This document shows positions 43,246 to 54,530 of a stretch of DNA of 64,000 nt, piece by piece; position 1 is the stretch's first letter, and each line of letters starts with the position of its first letter. The stretch is from Sycobia sp. Sy_11 (taxonomy: Eukaryota > Arthropoda > Insecta > Hymenoptera > Epichrysomallidae). The notes beneath the pieces were generated by a model that was not told where the DNA came from, did not search any database, and saw only the letters and a program-made list of their open reading frames with translations. The stretch covers positions 1,150,001 through 1,214,000 of the forward strand of contig JACCIC010000142.1 of assembly GCA_018907035.1 (NCBI GenBank), written 5' to 3'. Position numbers and translations under genes: made by a program.

Positions 43246-46224
43246 TTCTGCAGGGAAATATTAATCGCAGCAGGACAGCTGATCAGCTCCTTCTTCGGCT
43301 TTGCCAGGATACTGATGCTGATGATTAATTATCAGCGAACAGTATCGGAACAGAGAAGGAGTAGGTTGGTTAACCGATAACTTTGGAATGGCAGCCATTT
43401 GCATTCCTGACCCACGAAAAACAAAAGTAGAGACTCATGGATCTGGAAATGGCTACGATTGGGTACCATACAATCGCATCACGTATGTGAGTTTCTATCT
43501 TACGCCAAACCAAGCCATAGGTGACTTGGTTTGTCGTACTTGATGACCTGGAAGACACCGTCAGAGAAATGAAAGGTGAGCTGGTGATGGCAGGTGACTT
43601 TAATGCAAGGGTCCTAGAATGGGGCATGGCGGAGCCGGACTCCAGGGGTCGAAGAGTCATGGAACTAGTGTCCAGACTAGGTCTAATAGGTCTAAATACT
43701 GGCAATACTTCGACCTTCAGGAGACCGGGCTATGCTGAAACTATACCTGATGTGACCTTTGCGACTGAACATCTGGCCTCTCGAATCCAGGACTGGCAGC
43801 TGATCGAGGACTACACAGCCAGCGATCACCAGTACATCACATTCTGCGTATGTGATAGAATGCCAGGTTACACTGGATACCATTCGCGAGGGCCTCCTAG
43901 TTGGAATGTTGCAGGGATAAATAGAGAGAAATTCTCACTGGCCATTGAACGCGGTGAGCAAAGCCTTGTTAGGATTCCAAATGGCTCATCGACAATTCAG
44001 CATGCTAGGGAATTGACTAGCGCCACAATGCGCATTCTACGCCGGGCTTGCGAAGAGTCGATGCCGTGCAAAGTGGTTAGTCGAAAAAGACGTCCTGTTT
44101 ACTGGTGAACGGCTGAGATAGCTGACATGAGGCGTAGGTGTTTACATCTACGACGAATGTCACAGAGAACTCCTAAACACGGAGATGACATCACTTTGAG
44201 ACGGGCTGAATACAAACTATCGAAGAAAGCCCTTCGACGAGCGATCGAGACCAGCAAACGCCGATGCTGGAAGGCGCTGTGTGAGGATATAGATGGGGAT
44301 CCATGGGGACTGAGATACGAGGTAGTTGCTGGAAAATTGGGAGCTCATGGAAACATGGGCACCTTGGACTCCGGCACAATGCAGAACATCGTAGATACCC
44401 TGTGCCCTACCCACCCTGAAAGGTCTTCCAGCTCCACCTAAACGAGAACTGGATGTACCTCTTTTCAGCAAGGAGGAGCACGGCAGAGCCGTGAGAACCA
44501 TGCGGAATAAGAGGGCTCGAGGACTTGACGGAATTTCAGGAGAGGTGCTGAAAATAATAGTTGAGGAGTATTCAGAACTCCTTCTGTCAATGTACAATTC
44601 GTGCTTGACAGCTGGTTTAATCTATTCTAGCTAGAAGGTGGCGAAACTTGTGCTTATCGACAAGGGCAAGGGTCCACCGGAGGCACCCTCGTCGTATCGA
44701 CCTTTACGTATGTTAGATACATCTGGAAAACTGATGGAGCGTCTATGAAACCACGACTCCTGACGGCTGTTGCTGCTGCCGGCGGCTTGGCTGACAGACA
44801 GTACGGATTCCGGGGAGACAGGGTGACGGTGGAGGTAATCCTGGTGGTTGTTGATGCGGCGAGGTGCACAGAGAGGGGTAATCACTACTCCCGACCTGTT
44901 TGCCTCCTGGCTACCCTTGACGTTCGGAATGCCTTCAACTCTGTTGGGTGGGCAAATGTTTTGAGGGCCATGGAACGAGACTCTCGGATACCACCTTATA
45001 TACTTCGTATATTGGGTGACTACCCTAAGGATCAACACTTGGTTTACGAGACATCGGACGGTCGGAGAAGGAAAAAACTCAGTTCCGGGGTGGCTCAGTG
45101 GTCTGTACTCGGAGCCGACATGTGGAACGTTTCATATGACGGTATACTCCGGATGCAGATGCCTGAGGGCACCTTTCTGGTTGGATACGCAGATGATGTA
45201 GCAACTGTTATCATCGCTAGGGATTGTGACGCTGCACAGATGCGACTCAATCAGCTGATGCGTCGTGTGGAGAAATGGATGGAGAGCAATGGGTTAGAAC
45301 TGTTGGCGGCGAAAACGCAGATCGTGCTCCTAACTAAGAAACGTATCCCAAAGATACGCCTTATGCAGGTTGGAGACACGACGGTGAGTACGAAAGCAGC
45401 TGTAAGGTACCTGGGGGTGACGCTTGATACTAAGCTGACCTTCTGGGACCAAATAAAAAAAGCGGCCTTGAGTTGCCCGAGTGATAGCACAACTTATCAG
45501 GTTGATGGCCAATGTCGGCGGTCCAACACCCTGCAACGGCGTCTGCTCATAAGGACAGCTGAATCCATCATGCTATATGGCAGGGAGGTATGGACCGATG
45601 CACTGATGGCCCAAAAATATAGAAAAAGAATGGCAACTGTGCAGCGGAGAGGGGCATTACGCATCGTGAGCTCCTACCGTACGGTCTCCGAGTCAGCGGT
45701 GCTGGTAATCGTATGTGGTATTCCCATTGATCTCCAAGCACAAAAAAAGAAATTTGTCCACCAGAATGAAAATACCCTCGGCAGAATAGAGGCAGCTGTA
45801 CGGGCCAGAGCTGCCAGGTTGACCGAATGGCAGAAGCGCTGGGAGAGGTATCCGCGCAGCCGATGGACGGCTCGACTGATCAGTCAATTAAAGCCATGGT
45901 TCCAGAGGTCGCACGGACAGGTTAATTACCACCTCACGCAGCTCTTATCAGGGCACGGTCGGTTTCGATCCTATCTCTACAAGATGGGGAAAGTACCGGA
46001 TCTGAACTCTGTCCACTGCTGCACTCCCCGAGACGATGCGCTTCACACATTTTCAGTGCAAGGTGTTTCGCCTCGAAAGGGAGTGCCTCTGGAGAGACGT
46101 AGGACCATGTGGGCCTGAAAATATCGTCCGGCTGATGCTGGAGAGTCATGAGAAGTGGTCCGCGATTTGCAATTTCTGCAAAGCCATCCTGGACCAAAAA
46201 AGAAGAATCGAAGAAGGCGTCTAA
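43237..46224 (+). pseudogene. LINE ORF2 copy 2, multiply broken
   Basis: Endonuclease in 43521-44108 (GDFNAR and SDHQYI motifs) ends at a TGA (44106-44108) where copy 1 has Trp. The fragment 44127-44441 follows. RT and C-terminus are in 44745-46118, with LDVRNAFN, YADDVA near 45190, and a Cys-rich end that changes frame near 46036-46118. It has more lesions than copy 1. Confidence 0.87.
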
Positions 46225-46730
46225 GCCCGCAAGGGCGAATAGGATGGCGCAGCCCAGAAGTAATGTCCTCATAGACGGTTGCTGGACTGCACTTACGCCA
46301 TCGTGAGGAGGTCTCCTCGGCGCACGCCTGCCGACCTCGACTCGCAGCTCTTTTCAATGCTGTGGAAATTATTGTTAGTATTAATCTTCATATTTTTGAC
46401 GCGTATTCACCAGCATAAAACGTAATAGTTCATAAGAGTATGTTATTGTATAATAGCATTATAATTAAACAATTATTATTATTTTAATAATTATATTTTC
46501 TATTAAATATTAAATAAAGTTAGTTTATAATTTACGACGGCGCCTAGGTTTATTCCAGGTAGTTTATATGAAAAGTCTTTGTCGAGCGAAAGAGAAAGCG
46601 ATAATCATAATAATATTTGTACGAGATGAAGGGAAGTACAATATGTCTATTATAAAAAAACGTCCCTTCATCTCTCCCACTACCATGTATTTTCCCAGCA
46701 GGGAAAAATTCGGCGGCTTCGCGCTCCGAC

Positions 46731-46830
46731 TATAAATACGGGCTTGCTGAACTGCGAAAAGCAGACTGCCGGTTGCGTTTGTAGCAAGCGAAACAATCTT
46801 TTGTACCGTGCATCTAAGCTATAGAATAAA
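46731..46830 (+). promoter_or_regulatory. LTR promoter and polyadenylation signals, 3' LTR of element B
   Basis: TATAAATA at 46731-46738 and AATAAA at 46825-46830, at the same places as in the 5' LTR. Confidence 0.6.
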
Positions 46831-47280
46831 AGTAACCACTATACTACTAAGTTTTCTTTTAAAAACCTTCATTCCGCGATACGCGTGCTTGTTTTTAGAG
46901 CAGGAGACAAGGGTCTAGGAGACAGAAAGCTGTCGCTGGTCTCGTAGACTCCGCTAAAAATAAGCAGGATGGCCTAAGGCAATAGTGGGAGGCCGAAAGC
47001 GTGCCGCTGCTATCCTTAAGGTATATCGGAGCCGTCGCCGCTCCGAATCCGATACGTTGGGATAAGAGCTACCCGGACGTGGCCTTAACCAGCGTCGAAA
47101 CCCACCGCGCCGCGCCGCGCCCTCGCGAAAAAGGTATCCGCGATCCGCCCCGCGTATCCACGGTTTCAATACGCGAAGGCGTTGGCCGAAAATAAGGGGG
47201 CAATTTGTCGGTAACTAACGGCATTAAATCGCTGTTAAGATTTCCCGGGTGACACCAGCTTTGGCTGGACGTCACATTGT

Positions 47281-47849
47281 ATTGATTCAACTCACCTGAT
47301 TTTGGTAAACAGAAGTTTTTTTGTTTTTTGAGTTGCCGATTGCTAGTATAATAATACATAAAGATAGTAGAAAAGACTATTTTCATATAACAAATAGAAT
47401 CAGTATCGAAAAGTTTTTATTTGTGCGTATCGACAGGGTATGTAAAAGTCTTCGTAATACATATGTTTTCTACTCAAAAGGAAAATCAATCCGTAAAATG
47501 GGCCCATGCATCTCTGACGCGTCTTGCAAAGAAATAGTTGCATACAAAAACATGCAAAAATCTCACTGACTTATTTCGGAGATTTCAGGATCCTTTTCTA
47601 ATACATACGAGATCAGATTATTAAGTAATTCGACCGATTTTATTTCTCCATCTCCGTAATAGTAAATGCCTACTCTATGGAGTGAAATGTTGACGACCCT
47701 TGTATGATCGTTTCTTCGCTCGCTGTTTAGTATTTTGTAACAACGCGCGAGTAGTGCATGTCACGAACATGGAACAGAGAAATTTCAAGCACCGGTGGAC
47801 AATATAAATTTGTGCGAAACTGCGACAAAATCTTATAAAACATTACTTA
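47281..47849. other. Unclassified DNA
   Basis: No gene or repeat is recognised. Short frames only, no domain. Confidence 0.4.
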
Positions 47850-48640
47850 ATGTGTAGTAGTGATGCGCCGAGTCGTAGTCAGATGCTTCGCTAGCATGCC
47901 GATTTTAAAAAAGGCCACGAGAGCGCCAAAAACATGGCGCGCAGCGGAATGCCAATTCAAGTGCGAACCGACAGGAATACACAGTGCGATCGCGGTCTTG
48001 TGCATCAAGATCGGCGACTCACCATTTGAATGTTGGCTGACAAGTTGAATATTAATCGCGAAATAGTTAGAAAGATTTCAACCGATGATTTCGCTATGAA
48101 AAAGCTGTGTGCGAAAATAGCACTGAAAAACTGTACAGATGAGCAAAAAGACCAGGGAATGGACATCCCTCAAGATTGTCTCGAGCAGGTTGAAAATGAT
48201 TCTACTCTTCTCGATTGAGTTGTTACTGGTGATGAAAGATGGCTCTTTCAATATGACCCCGCAACTAAAATACTAAGCCAATAGTGGCTGTTCCCTGGAG
48301 TGTCAAGGTCAAAGAAGGCGAGAATGAACAAGTCCAAAGTGAAAACCATATTCATTTGCTTCTTCGACAGCAAAGATGTGGTTCGCAAAAATTTTGTACC
48401 AACTGTAAATCAAGTATTCTACCGCAATCTGCTTAAAAAAATTACGAAAAAAAGTACTTGGAAAGCGTCCAGAGATCGCGAAGACTTGGGTTCTGCATCA
48501 GGACAATGCTCTCTGTCACAGTGAGTTTAGGGTCTCTCAGTTTTTCAAAAGAAAACGAAAAAACTCACTGTAATAAGTATATAGATGTGGGAGGGGACTA
48601 CACTGAAGGGGTGGCAGTAATATACCTTAATTTTTAAAGA
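47850..48640 (+). pseudogene. Mariner-like transposase remnant
   Basis: In three frames the segment shows an N-terminal part (48030-48218), a VTGDERWLFQYDP motif carrying the first catalytic Asp near 48225-48260, a KSK...FFD segment (48300-48380), a QVFYRN segment near 48412, and an HQDNA motif (second Asp) near 48500. Stops and frameshifts separate them, and the third Asp region is not found. It belongs to the Tc1/mariner superfamily and differs in subfamily from the copies at 50.1 and 62.1 kb. Confidence 0.75.
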
Positions 48641-48685
48641 AATTCGATTTTTTAATTTTTTCGCATCACTTAATTGTTTGACTTC

Positions 48686-48747
<62 letters not shown>

Positions 48748-48749
48748 AC

Positions 48750-48799
<50 letters not shown>

Positions 48800-48803
48800 A
48801 CGA

Positions 48804-48856
<53 letters not shown>
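48686..48856. repeat. (TA)n microsatellite
   Basis: Nearly pure TA repeat interrupted by GTATACGAA at three points. Tyr/Ile shadow frames on both strands are artefacts. Confidence 0.93.
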
Positions 48857-48859
<3 letters not shown>

Positions 48860-49750
48860 AAACCGTCGCTTTGTGATGTTACAATTAAGATAGAAAATAA
48901 GATTGATATAGCAATCGATATTAATACGCGATCCACGTCAGTCGATACGAGTAACGAGCATGAGAAGAGACGAGAGAATTCACTGATCAGTCTAGCTGTG
49001 TGAACGCCTTATCGCAGCTATACTGTACCGCTTGATCAGTTGCCGACATACAATGCCAAGCAGGATATTGATCATATCAAGAACCAGCCCCGGGAGAGTG
49101 ACACCAGGACACGCATTGTCGGAGAAGCATCGTGGGCCCGCAGATCGGCGTGCAGAGACGACAAACTACGGAATCAGAGCATGGCATTACGGTCCAGCCA
49201 TATTGGACATTAAATACGGTCCACAGCGACCAATCCATCTCCAGCGACAGGGATTATCGTCATCAGCTGCCCAGCCCAGTACACAGCAAGTACCTGAGTT
49301 ATATATCATTATTGCGCCTTCCGGGACATATTATTTCCGCTCGCGTCGTTCGCCGGTGTAGTTCCCCTGAAGACATGTACAAAATCATGCCCCCCCTCGT
49401 GTATACGGTGCAATATCGCAGCAAGTAATGTTGAAGAACCCGCTCAGCATGTTGAGTTACAACCACCACTTGACTTATCGCAGTAATTTTTCGCACATTT
49501 ATTATTATTATCTTGATGGTTCTACTGTTATAATAAATTGTATGCGTGATGTATTGACTTATGTTCATTTCCTAGTTCTTTTCTCCTACTCCTGCTCCAT
49601 TGTAGTGTTCTCTTTCTGGCTTTCAACGATGCAGTAGAACAGTTACAGTATGTACATAGCCGCGGGCGCAGAAGCGGTTATAAAATCGCACCCAGAACGT
49701 GGAGCTCGGAAACACGCACTATATATATGTCTGCGCAAACGTACAGGCAA
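48857..49750. other. Unclassified DNA with a GC-richer block
   Basis: The block 48930-49430 is GC-richer than its surroundings and has overlapping open frames of about 100 codons on the plus strand (49032-49361, 49132-49428), none recognisable. It might be an old exon, a transposon end or an LTR remnant. 49430-49750 shows nothing. Confidence 0.35.
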
Positions 49751-49759
49751 AGTGACAGC

Positions 49760-49790
49760 TAGAGAGAGAGAGAGAAAGAGAGGGGGGCAG

Positions 49791-49847
<57 letters not shown>

Positions 49848-49861
49848 GAGAGAGAGAAAGA
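49760..49861. repeat. (GA)n microsatellite
   Basis: GA-rich dinucleotide run, interrupted near 49780-49798 and 49846. Confidence 0.92.
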
Positions 49862-50084
49862 AACTTTATTTGCAAGAAGTCTTGTCACCCCAAAGTAATA
49901 CATTATTAAAATATTGAGAAGGTTAGTTCCCCTTTTGTGTCCTCCGTCATTTTAGAATACTACATAAAAATAGATATACCCACCTTAAATAGGATATATA
50001 GTAACTCGAATACATAATGCATACTAGCCAGAAGTAAACATATGTTTACGTTCACTCTCCTATAAAGCCAACACACTAAGTATT

Positions 50085-50760
50085 GGGTGTATAAATAAGT
50101 TTCCGCCATTTTTTATAAAGAAATAAGAACTTATTTTAAAAAGGTACAAATAATGTCATTCAAAATATTGCCCCTCACACTTTGCTACTTTTGACCATCT
50201 TTCGCGCAGCAAGTGGATACCTCGTCTAAAAAATTGCTCGGCTTTTGAGGCAATCAATGAATTGATCCATTTCTTCAATTCCTCGTAAGAAGTGAAGTGC
50301 TGCTCAGCCAGACCATGAGTCATCGACCGGAATAGGAGGTAGTCTGAAGGAGCAATGTTAGGTGAATACGGCGGGTAGGCTAGGATTTTCCAATTCAATT
50401 CTTCTAACGTTTGCTTTACGATTTTTTTAGTATGTGGACGAATATTGTGGACGTTTCCTGCCATGAATGTGTTTGGGTTGGCCATCGAAGTAGAGGCATG
50501 CCCGGGCTAACCCCATAACTTTCTACGCTTTGGGTAATTGTCGTAGTGAATCCACTTTTCGTCTCCCGTCACGATTCGATGCGATTTTGCTTTGCAAGAG
50601 AATAAGCAACGCTCGACGTCTGCTGGCTTCAATTCGTAAGGATCCCAATTTCTTTGCTTTTGGGTCATATCTAGGGTTTTGAGACGTTGTGAATAAGTTT
50701 TTTGAGTCCCCCTCGATACTATCTCGGCGTGAGGAAAAACAACGAGGAAAAGCAACTTAT
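50085..50760 (-). pseudogene. Mariner transposase with internal deletion
   Basis: Two frames (50755-50507 and 50485-50156) cover a TGDEKWIHYDN motif (first Asp) and the C-terminal third, including a PPYSPNIAPSDY motif (third Asp) and an RWSKVAKCEGQYFE-type end that is typical of mariners. The middle, with the second Asp, is lost: the frame goes from the Pro-Asn-Thr segment to the IRPH segment. The DNA-binding N-terminus is also missing. The non-coding end at 50085-50130 (ATAAATAAGTTTCCGCCATT) is probably the terminal repeat. Confidence 0.83.
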
Positions 50761-51039
50761 CTCCTAGGAGTCCGTCAGCGAAGAGAACCGAAGTCCACCA
50801 GTCTACGATACCAGAAGACGATCAGCGGGCCGATCGGAACGGCTGTAGAAATGATAGTAGAAATGCTTCACCAAGACCTTAATACCAATAACCCTCTCGA
50901 CCTGTCTATGACAAATCACGCCCCTCACAATTCAGAAATAGAAGGGCGTCACTCGGTTACATCAAGTATTCTCACCGAAAACTCGAAGATCCTCATATAT
51001 CGTAACGTAATGCCGAAAAAAGAGACAATACCGCTCACA

Positions 51040-52591
51040 TGATCGACGAAAAAAAAGAAATTTTCGTGGCAATCGATTTACGAGTGAGCATGATGAAAGT
51101 GTGGTTAGTGCATCTGCTAAAAAAATTAAGAAAAATAATCCTGTATTCGAAGAGAACGTTGATCCATTGCTGCATTACGTCATAGTAAATTTCTTACTCT
51201 TTCTAAGACTACAAAACATATGAATTTGTAAAACTTATAAAGGCGATATAACATTTTGCAAACGTAACGAAAAAGTATTAGATTTTCAATTAGTAGTTTC
51301 GTGTAAATGTGAAACAGAAACTCATTTTCCAAGCAGTCCAACAATTCATACTTCCTACGAAATATATCACCGCTTGGAATTTGCGATGCGTTTACTCGGT
51401 GTTGGCTTGCTAGGTATAAATAATTTTTGTGCAATGATGGATATCAGCAAAGGATATGCTTCAGCTACTTATTATGCAATAGTAAACTACATTTGGATAG
51501 CAGCAGAAGCAGTAGCTACATTAGTTTTTAGACAAGCAGTGAAGAGCAAATAGGAAATGAGGCTGCCGGTAATGTAAAAAATCGGCTAACAGTTATTGGT
51601 GACGGCTCTTGGGCTCGAAGGGCTTTTTCTTCTCTTGTCGGGATTGCTACATTGATTGGAAATTTTTCTGGAAAAGTTCTCGATGTCATTGTGAAAAGTA
51701 GAATATGCAAAGCTTGTGAACAATGGGCTGGAAAGGAAAATTCTATGGATTAGAAAGACTGGTATGAAACTCACGAACCAGATTGTAGTGCAAATCATAA
51801 AGGCAGTGCGGGATGGATGGAAGTTAATGGTATAAAAGAAATATTCCAAAGATCTGTAGATTTGCATGATAGTTATTATGAATATTATATTGGTGATGGC
51901 GATTCGAAAACTTTCTCATCGTTACAAGATATACAGCCCTATGGTGATGTTTTGAGCGTAAAAAAGAAGGAGTGTGTTTTACATGTTAAAAACCGAATTT
52001 ATAAAAGAGAAGAAGATGCTAAAAAACAACTGACACAGATAAAAAAGGCTCAAAAAGCGTTAGAAGCTTCACAAAAAGGTGCTGATGGAAAAAAAAGACA
52101 AAAAAAAAAACAAAAAAAAACTGAAAAGCCTAAAATAACGAAATATGAGAAATGCTATTTGGGCAACTTCTTACCACAAGATTTCTACGGATGATAAGCC
52201 TCAACATATGAATTGTCCCACTGGGTCAGACTCATGGTGCAAATACCGAGTTGCTGAAGCTACCGACCAGTTGAAAAATTTTGTGCACCCTCCAGCACTA
52301 GACGAAGAAATTCAACCTTTATTAAAAAAGATTTATGAAGATCTTACCACAGACGATCTGCTAGAAAGGTGGATTGGAGCACACACACAAAACACCAACG
52401 AAAGCTTCAAATCTTGTATTTGGAATATAGCTCCAAGACACACGTTTTCTAGGAAAAAAATTGTTGCAATTGCTACTTATTGTACTGTGTGCGTCTTCAA
52501 TGATTCTATTGGCAACGTAGCAGTGGATTTAGCGCAGAGACTGGACCAAAATAGAATTAAGCAAGGAATCGTCACAGCATTGAAGCTTTAA
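51040..52591 (+). pseudogene. Mutator-like transposase, degraded
   Basis: Consecutive coding pieces in changing frames match the arthropod Mutator-like transposase domain. They include a start-proximal segment with a DGSWARRAFSS motif at 51600-51640, a CxxC near 51710, a GDGDSKTF motif near 51895 (catalytic Asp region), Lys-rich spacers (52020-52130), a DSWCKYR motif near 52230 and a TQNTNESF motif near 52390. Stops (for example TAG at 51750-51752) and frameshifts separate them. The open parts are 51817-52194 and 52145-52591. It is a cut-and-paste transposase. Family recognition is by motif order. Confidence 0.75.
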
Positions 52592-53290
52592 AAGAACGGC
52601 GGCTCGAGCTTAGATAGGCTAAGGCGCACGAAAATGAGTTTTTTTAAGAACCGGGAAGGAATTATGTATGGAGCTGGTATCGCAGATTGAGTGTAAGAGG
52701 CTTATTTCTTCATTTTTTACATAGGTTTTCAAAAAATTATTTTAAATGCGTTTTTCTCGAAATAACATTTTTTGACCTGGCTGACATGATTTAACAAAAA
52801 CTATTCAACCGATTGGGCTCAAATTTTGAGAGGTTATTCGTCACACATATATTTATAGCCCGTAATAGAATTATGAATATTCGATTACATTTGAGCACTT
52901 TTTTAAACAACATAACCTGAAAAAATAAGCCGAAAATTAGAAAAGCCCGCCATTTTGGTTTTTTTTACTTAAACTTCTTGATTTTAGTACGGGTTATAGC
53001 CATTTTCTTATACTTTAATATGCTTTTTGAATTTGTCATTTCAGAGCTTTCTGTGTCAAGATATGATTTCAGCCAAAAAAAGCAAGCTTCGTTGTGGCAG
53101 CCATATCTGGGCCATATGGGATGAAAAACGAAAAAAAAAATTTTTTTTGCAGACTTCAATATGTATTTCTTTAATATAAAAAATTTACAATGTGATAATA
53201 AATTTTACTGCAAGAAAAAAATCTTGAAAATTTATGCAAAAAGACTAGAGATGCCCCCTTAAGTGGGGGAAATCAACTCATTATCACTGT
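52592..53290. other. Downstream non-coding part of Mutator-like element
   Basis: AT-rich with no gene. It probably includes the 3' end of the Mutator-like element, but I could not locate terminal inverted repeats. Confidence 0.35.
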
Positions 53291-53789
53291 GCGGGTTGTT
53301 CGATAAGGGTGGGGGCCTGGGGATTTCATGGAGTTTTCTAGTACAGATACGTCTAAATATAGCAGAGAGAAGCTAAAAGAGGCTTCTTGATCGATAAGCC
53401 TTGCTCCTGTTGCACTCCCAAGCTCTTTGACGACATCTTGCGTCGAGTCCGCATTGAACTCAATGTGGTTCGTCCATTTTTCGTCTAGTTCTCTTAGAGT
53501 TCACGCTACCTCATTCATATCGAGGTCTGAGCGCGATTGTATTGATGAAACTTTACATGCTTGCATACGCGGTGCTATCTGTTGATCGCGATTGACACCC
53601 CATGCTTCTCCTTTCTTGGAAGTGTGACTCTTCGGAATATCTATCACTCTTGGTTGGCGTGTTAGTTATTGGCGAAACCTGAAATGGAATTCTCGGTGTT
53701 AAGTTGGTGATAATTAGTGGACTCAATACCTTTTCCATCGTTCAGGTCTCTGGTTTTGAACATTACAGGGAAGATATTGTTTATGATTT

Positions 53790-54530
53790 AACATGTTCAT
53801 ACAAATTTGGGCGTTAGCTTGGCTACAAATTTCTTTTGGCCAGTATATAAGACGTGATAATATTTAGCCTGTTTATGTCTAGCGGTGTTCAGATATTCTT
53901 TCACCATCATATGTATTGCTAGCAATCGTTTCCTACGAATTTTATATCGGTGTTCGATGTGCGTCGGTAGGTCGAAATTTTGCACGGGTCGCACCCGAAA
54001 TTCATGAAGACCAGCGAAGCTTGTGTGCTTGTGTGCACAGCAGTATTTCTTGCAAATGATGGCTCTGGGAGGTGTAAATCACAATCGTTGTGGTCTTTTT
54101 TCACGAGGATTAGAATTTGACGAACCAGTTAACCCGCTTTTCCGAGGGCGTGGGTATGATAGTGAGCAATGAATTTGTGCACGATTTCTAATTCCCTCAT
54201 TCTGCCCTTGAGCCAATTATTTGTAAATTCCGTGTCGTTATTAGTAAATAAATGTTTAAGGCAGCTCCATTTAAAAATGATATGCTCTTCTAAAGCCTTG
54301 GCAATGTATTGTCGGTTTGCCTTTTTTAGTGGCCTCATCTCCACGTATTTCATAAATAAGTCGTTTAAAACGAGGAGGTACTTGTATTGCCCTTTACCGA
54401 CCGGGCAGGAATCCATTATATCAGCTGCATAACTGGTCCATGGCCGTTCCATGTTCCTTTGTGCGATGAATCTGGTGGGTACTTTTTGTGAAACTTTATA
54501 TATTTGATACTCCGGGCAATCCTTTCCATA
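53790..54530 (-). pseudogene. Gypsy-type integrase remnant
   Basis: The frame 54452-54129 is an integrase core with a catalytic Asp in an AADIMDS context and an Asp in FTNNDTEF. The third catalytic residue is lost at the end (Leu-Gly-Lys-Ala-Gly, then stop). Upstream, 54530-54460 is in frame with the linker from the zinc domain. Downstream, 53994-53797 has the Arg/Lys-rich, Ala-Arg-His-Lys-Gln-Ala-Lys-Tyr-Tyr C-terminal helix. No LTR, RT or gag is found nearby. It differs from elements A and B in sequence. Confidence 0.7.

Larger units (their letters stand above)
41113..46367 (+). mobile_element. R1-clade LINE copy 2, lacking its 3' end
   Basis: It begins at the same base as copy 1 (CCCATCCGTT). 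It stops at the GCTGTGG corresponding to about 31795 of copy 1, without the last about 140 bp or poly(A). Flanks share TTATTGTTA (41102-41110 and 46369-46377), with two extra T before the LINE, a possible target duplication. Missing a 3' end is unusual for target-primed insertion, so a later deletion or recombination is likely. Confidence 0.8.
25819..47276 (+). mobile_element. Element B: Gypsy-type LTR element with LINE-loaded LTRs
   Basis: Direct repeats of 7308 and 6928 bp (25819-33126 and 40349-47276) start TGTTGCGTCCAGC and end GCTGGACGTCAC(A/G). A TTGT duplication lies outside (25815-25818 and 47277-47280). The interior has a tRNA-Pro-like primer site, a GC-rich leader ORF, an AT-rich spacer, gag, a double protease, a linker and an integrase. 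No RT, RNase H or env can be found, so this copy is non-autonomous as well as frameshifted. Each LTR contains an R1-clade LINE, which accounts for about 5.2 kb of its length. LTR ends, six-knuckle gag and double protease tie it to element A. Confidence 0.85.
40349..47276 (+). repeat. Element B 3' LTR with nested LINE
   Basis: Partner of 25819-33126. LTR sequence proper is 40349-41112 and about 46368-47276. It lacks about 420 bp of the AT-rich tandem units that surround the LINE in the other copy. It ends GACGTCACA and is followed by TTGT, the target duplication. Confidence 0.82.

Noticed and set aside
49032..49428. Host gene exon
   Set aside because: No homology, no consistent splice sites and overlapping alternative frames of equal quality.
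50689..51042. 117-codon plus frame
   Set aside because: Its 5' part is the reverse strand of the mariner remnant and the rest has no recognisable domain.
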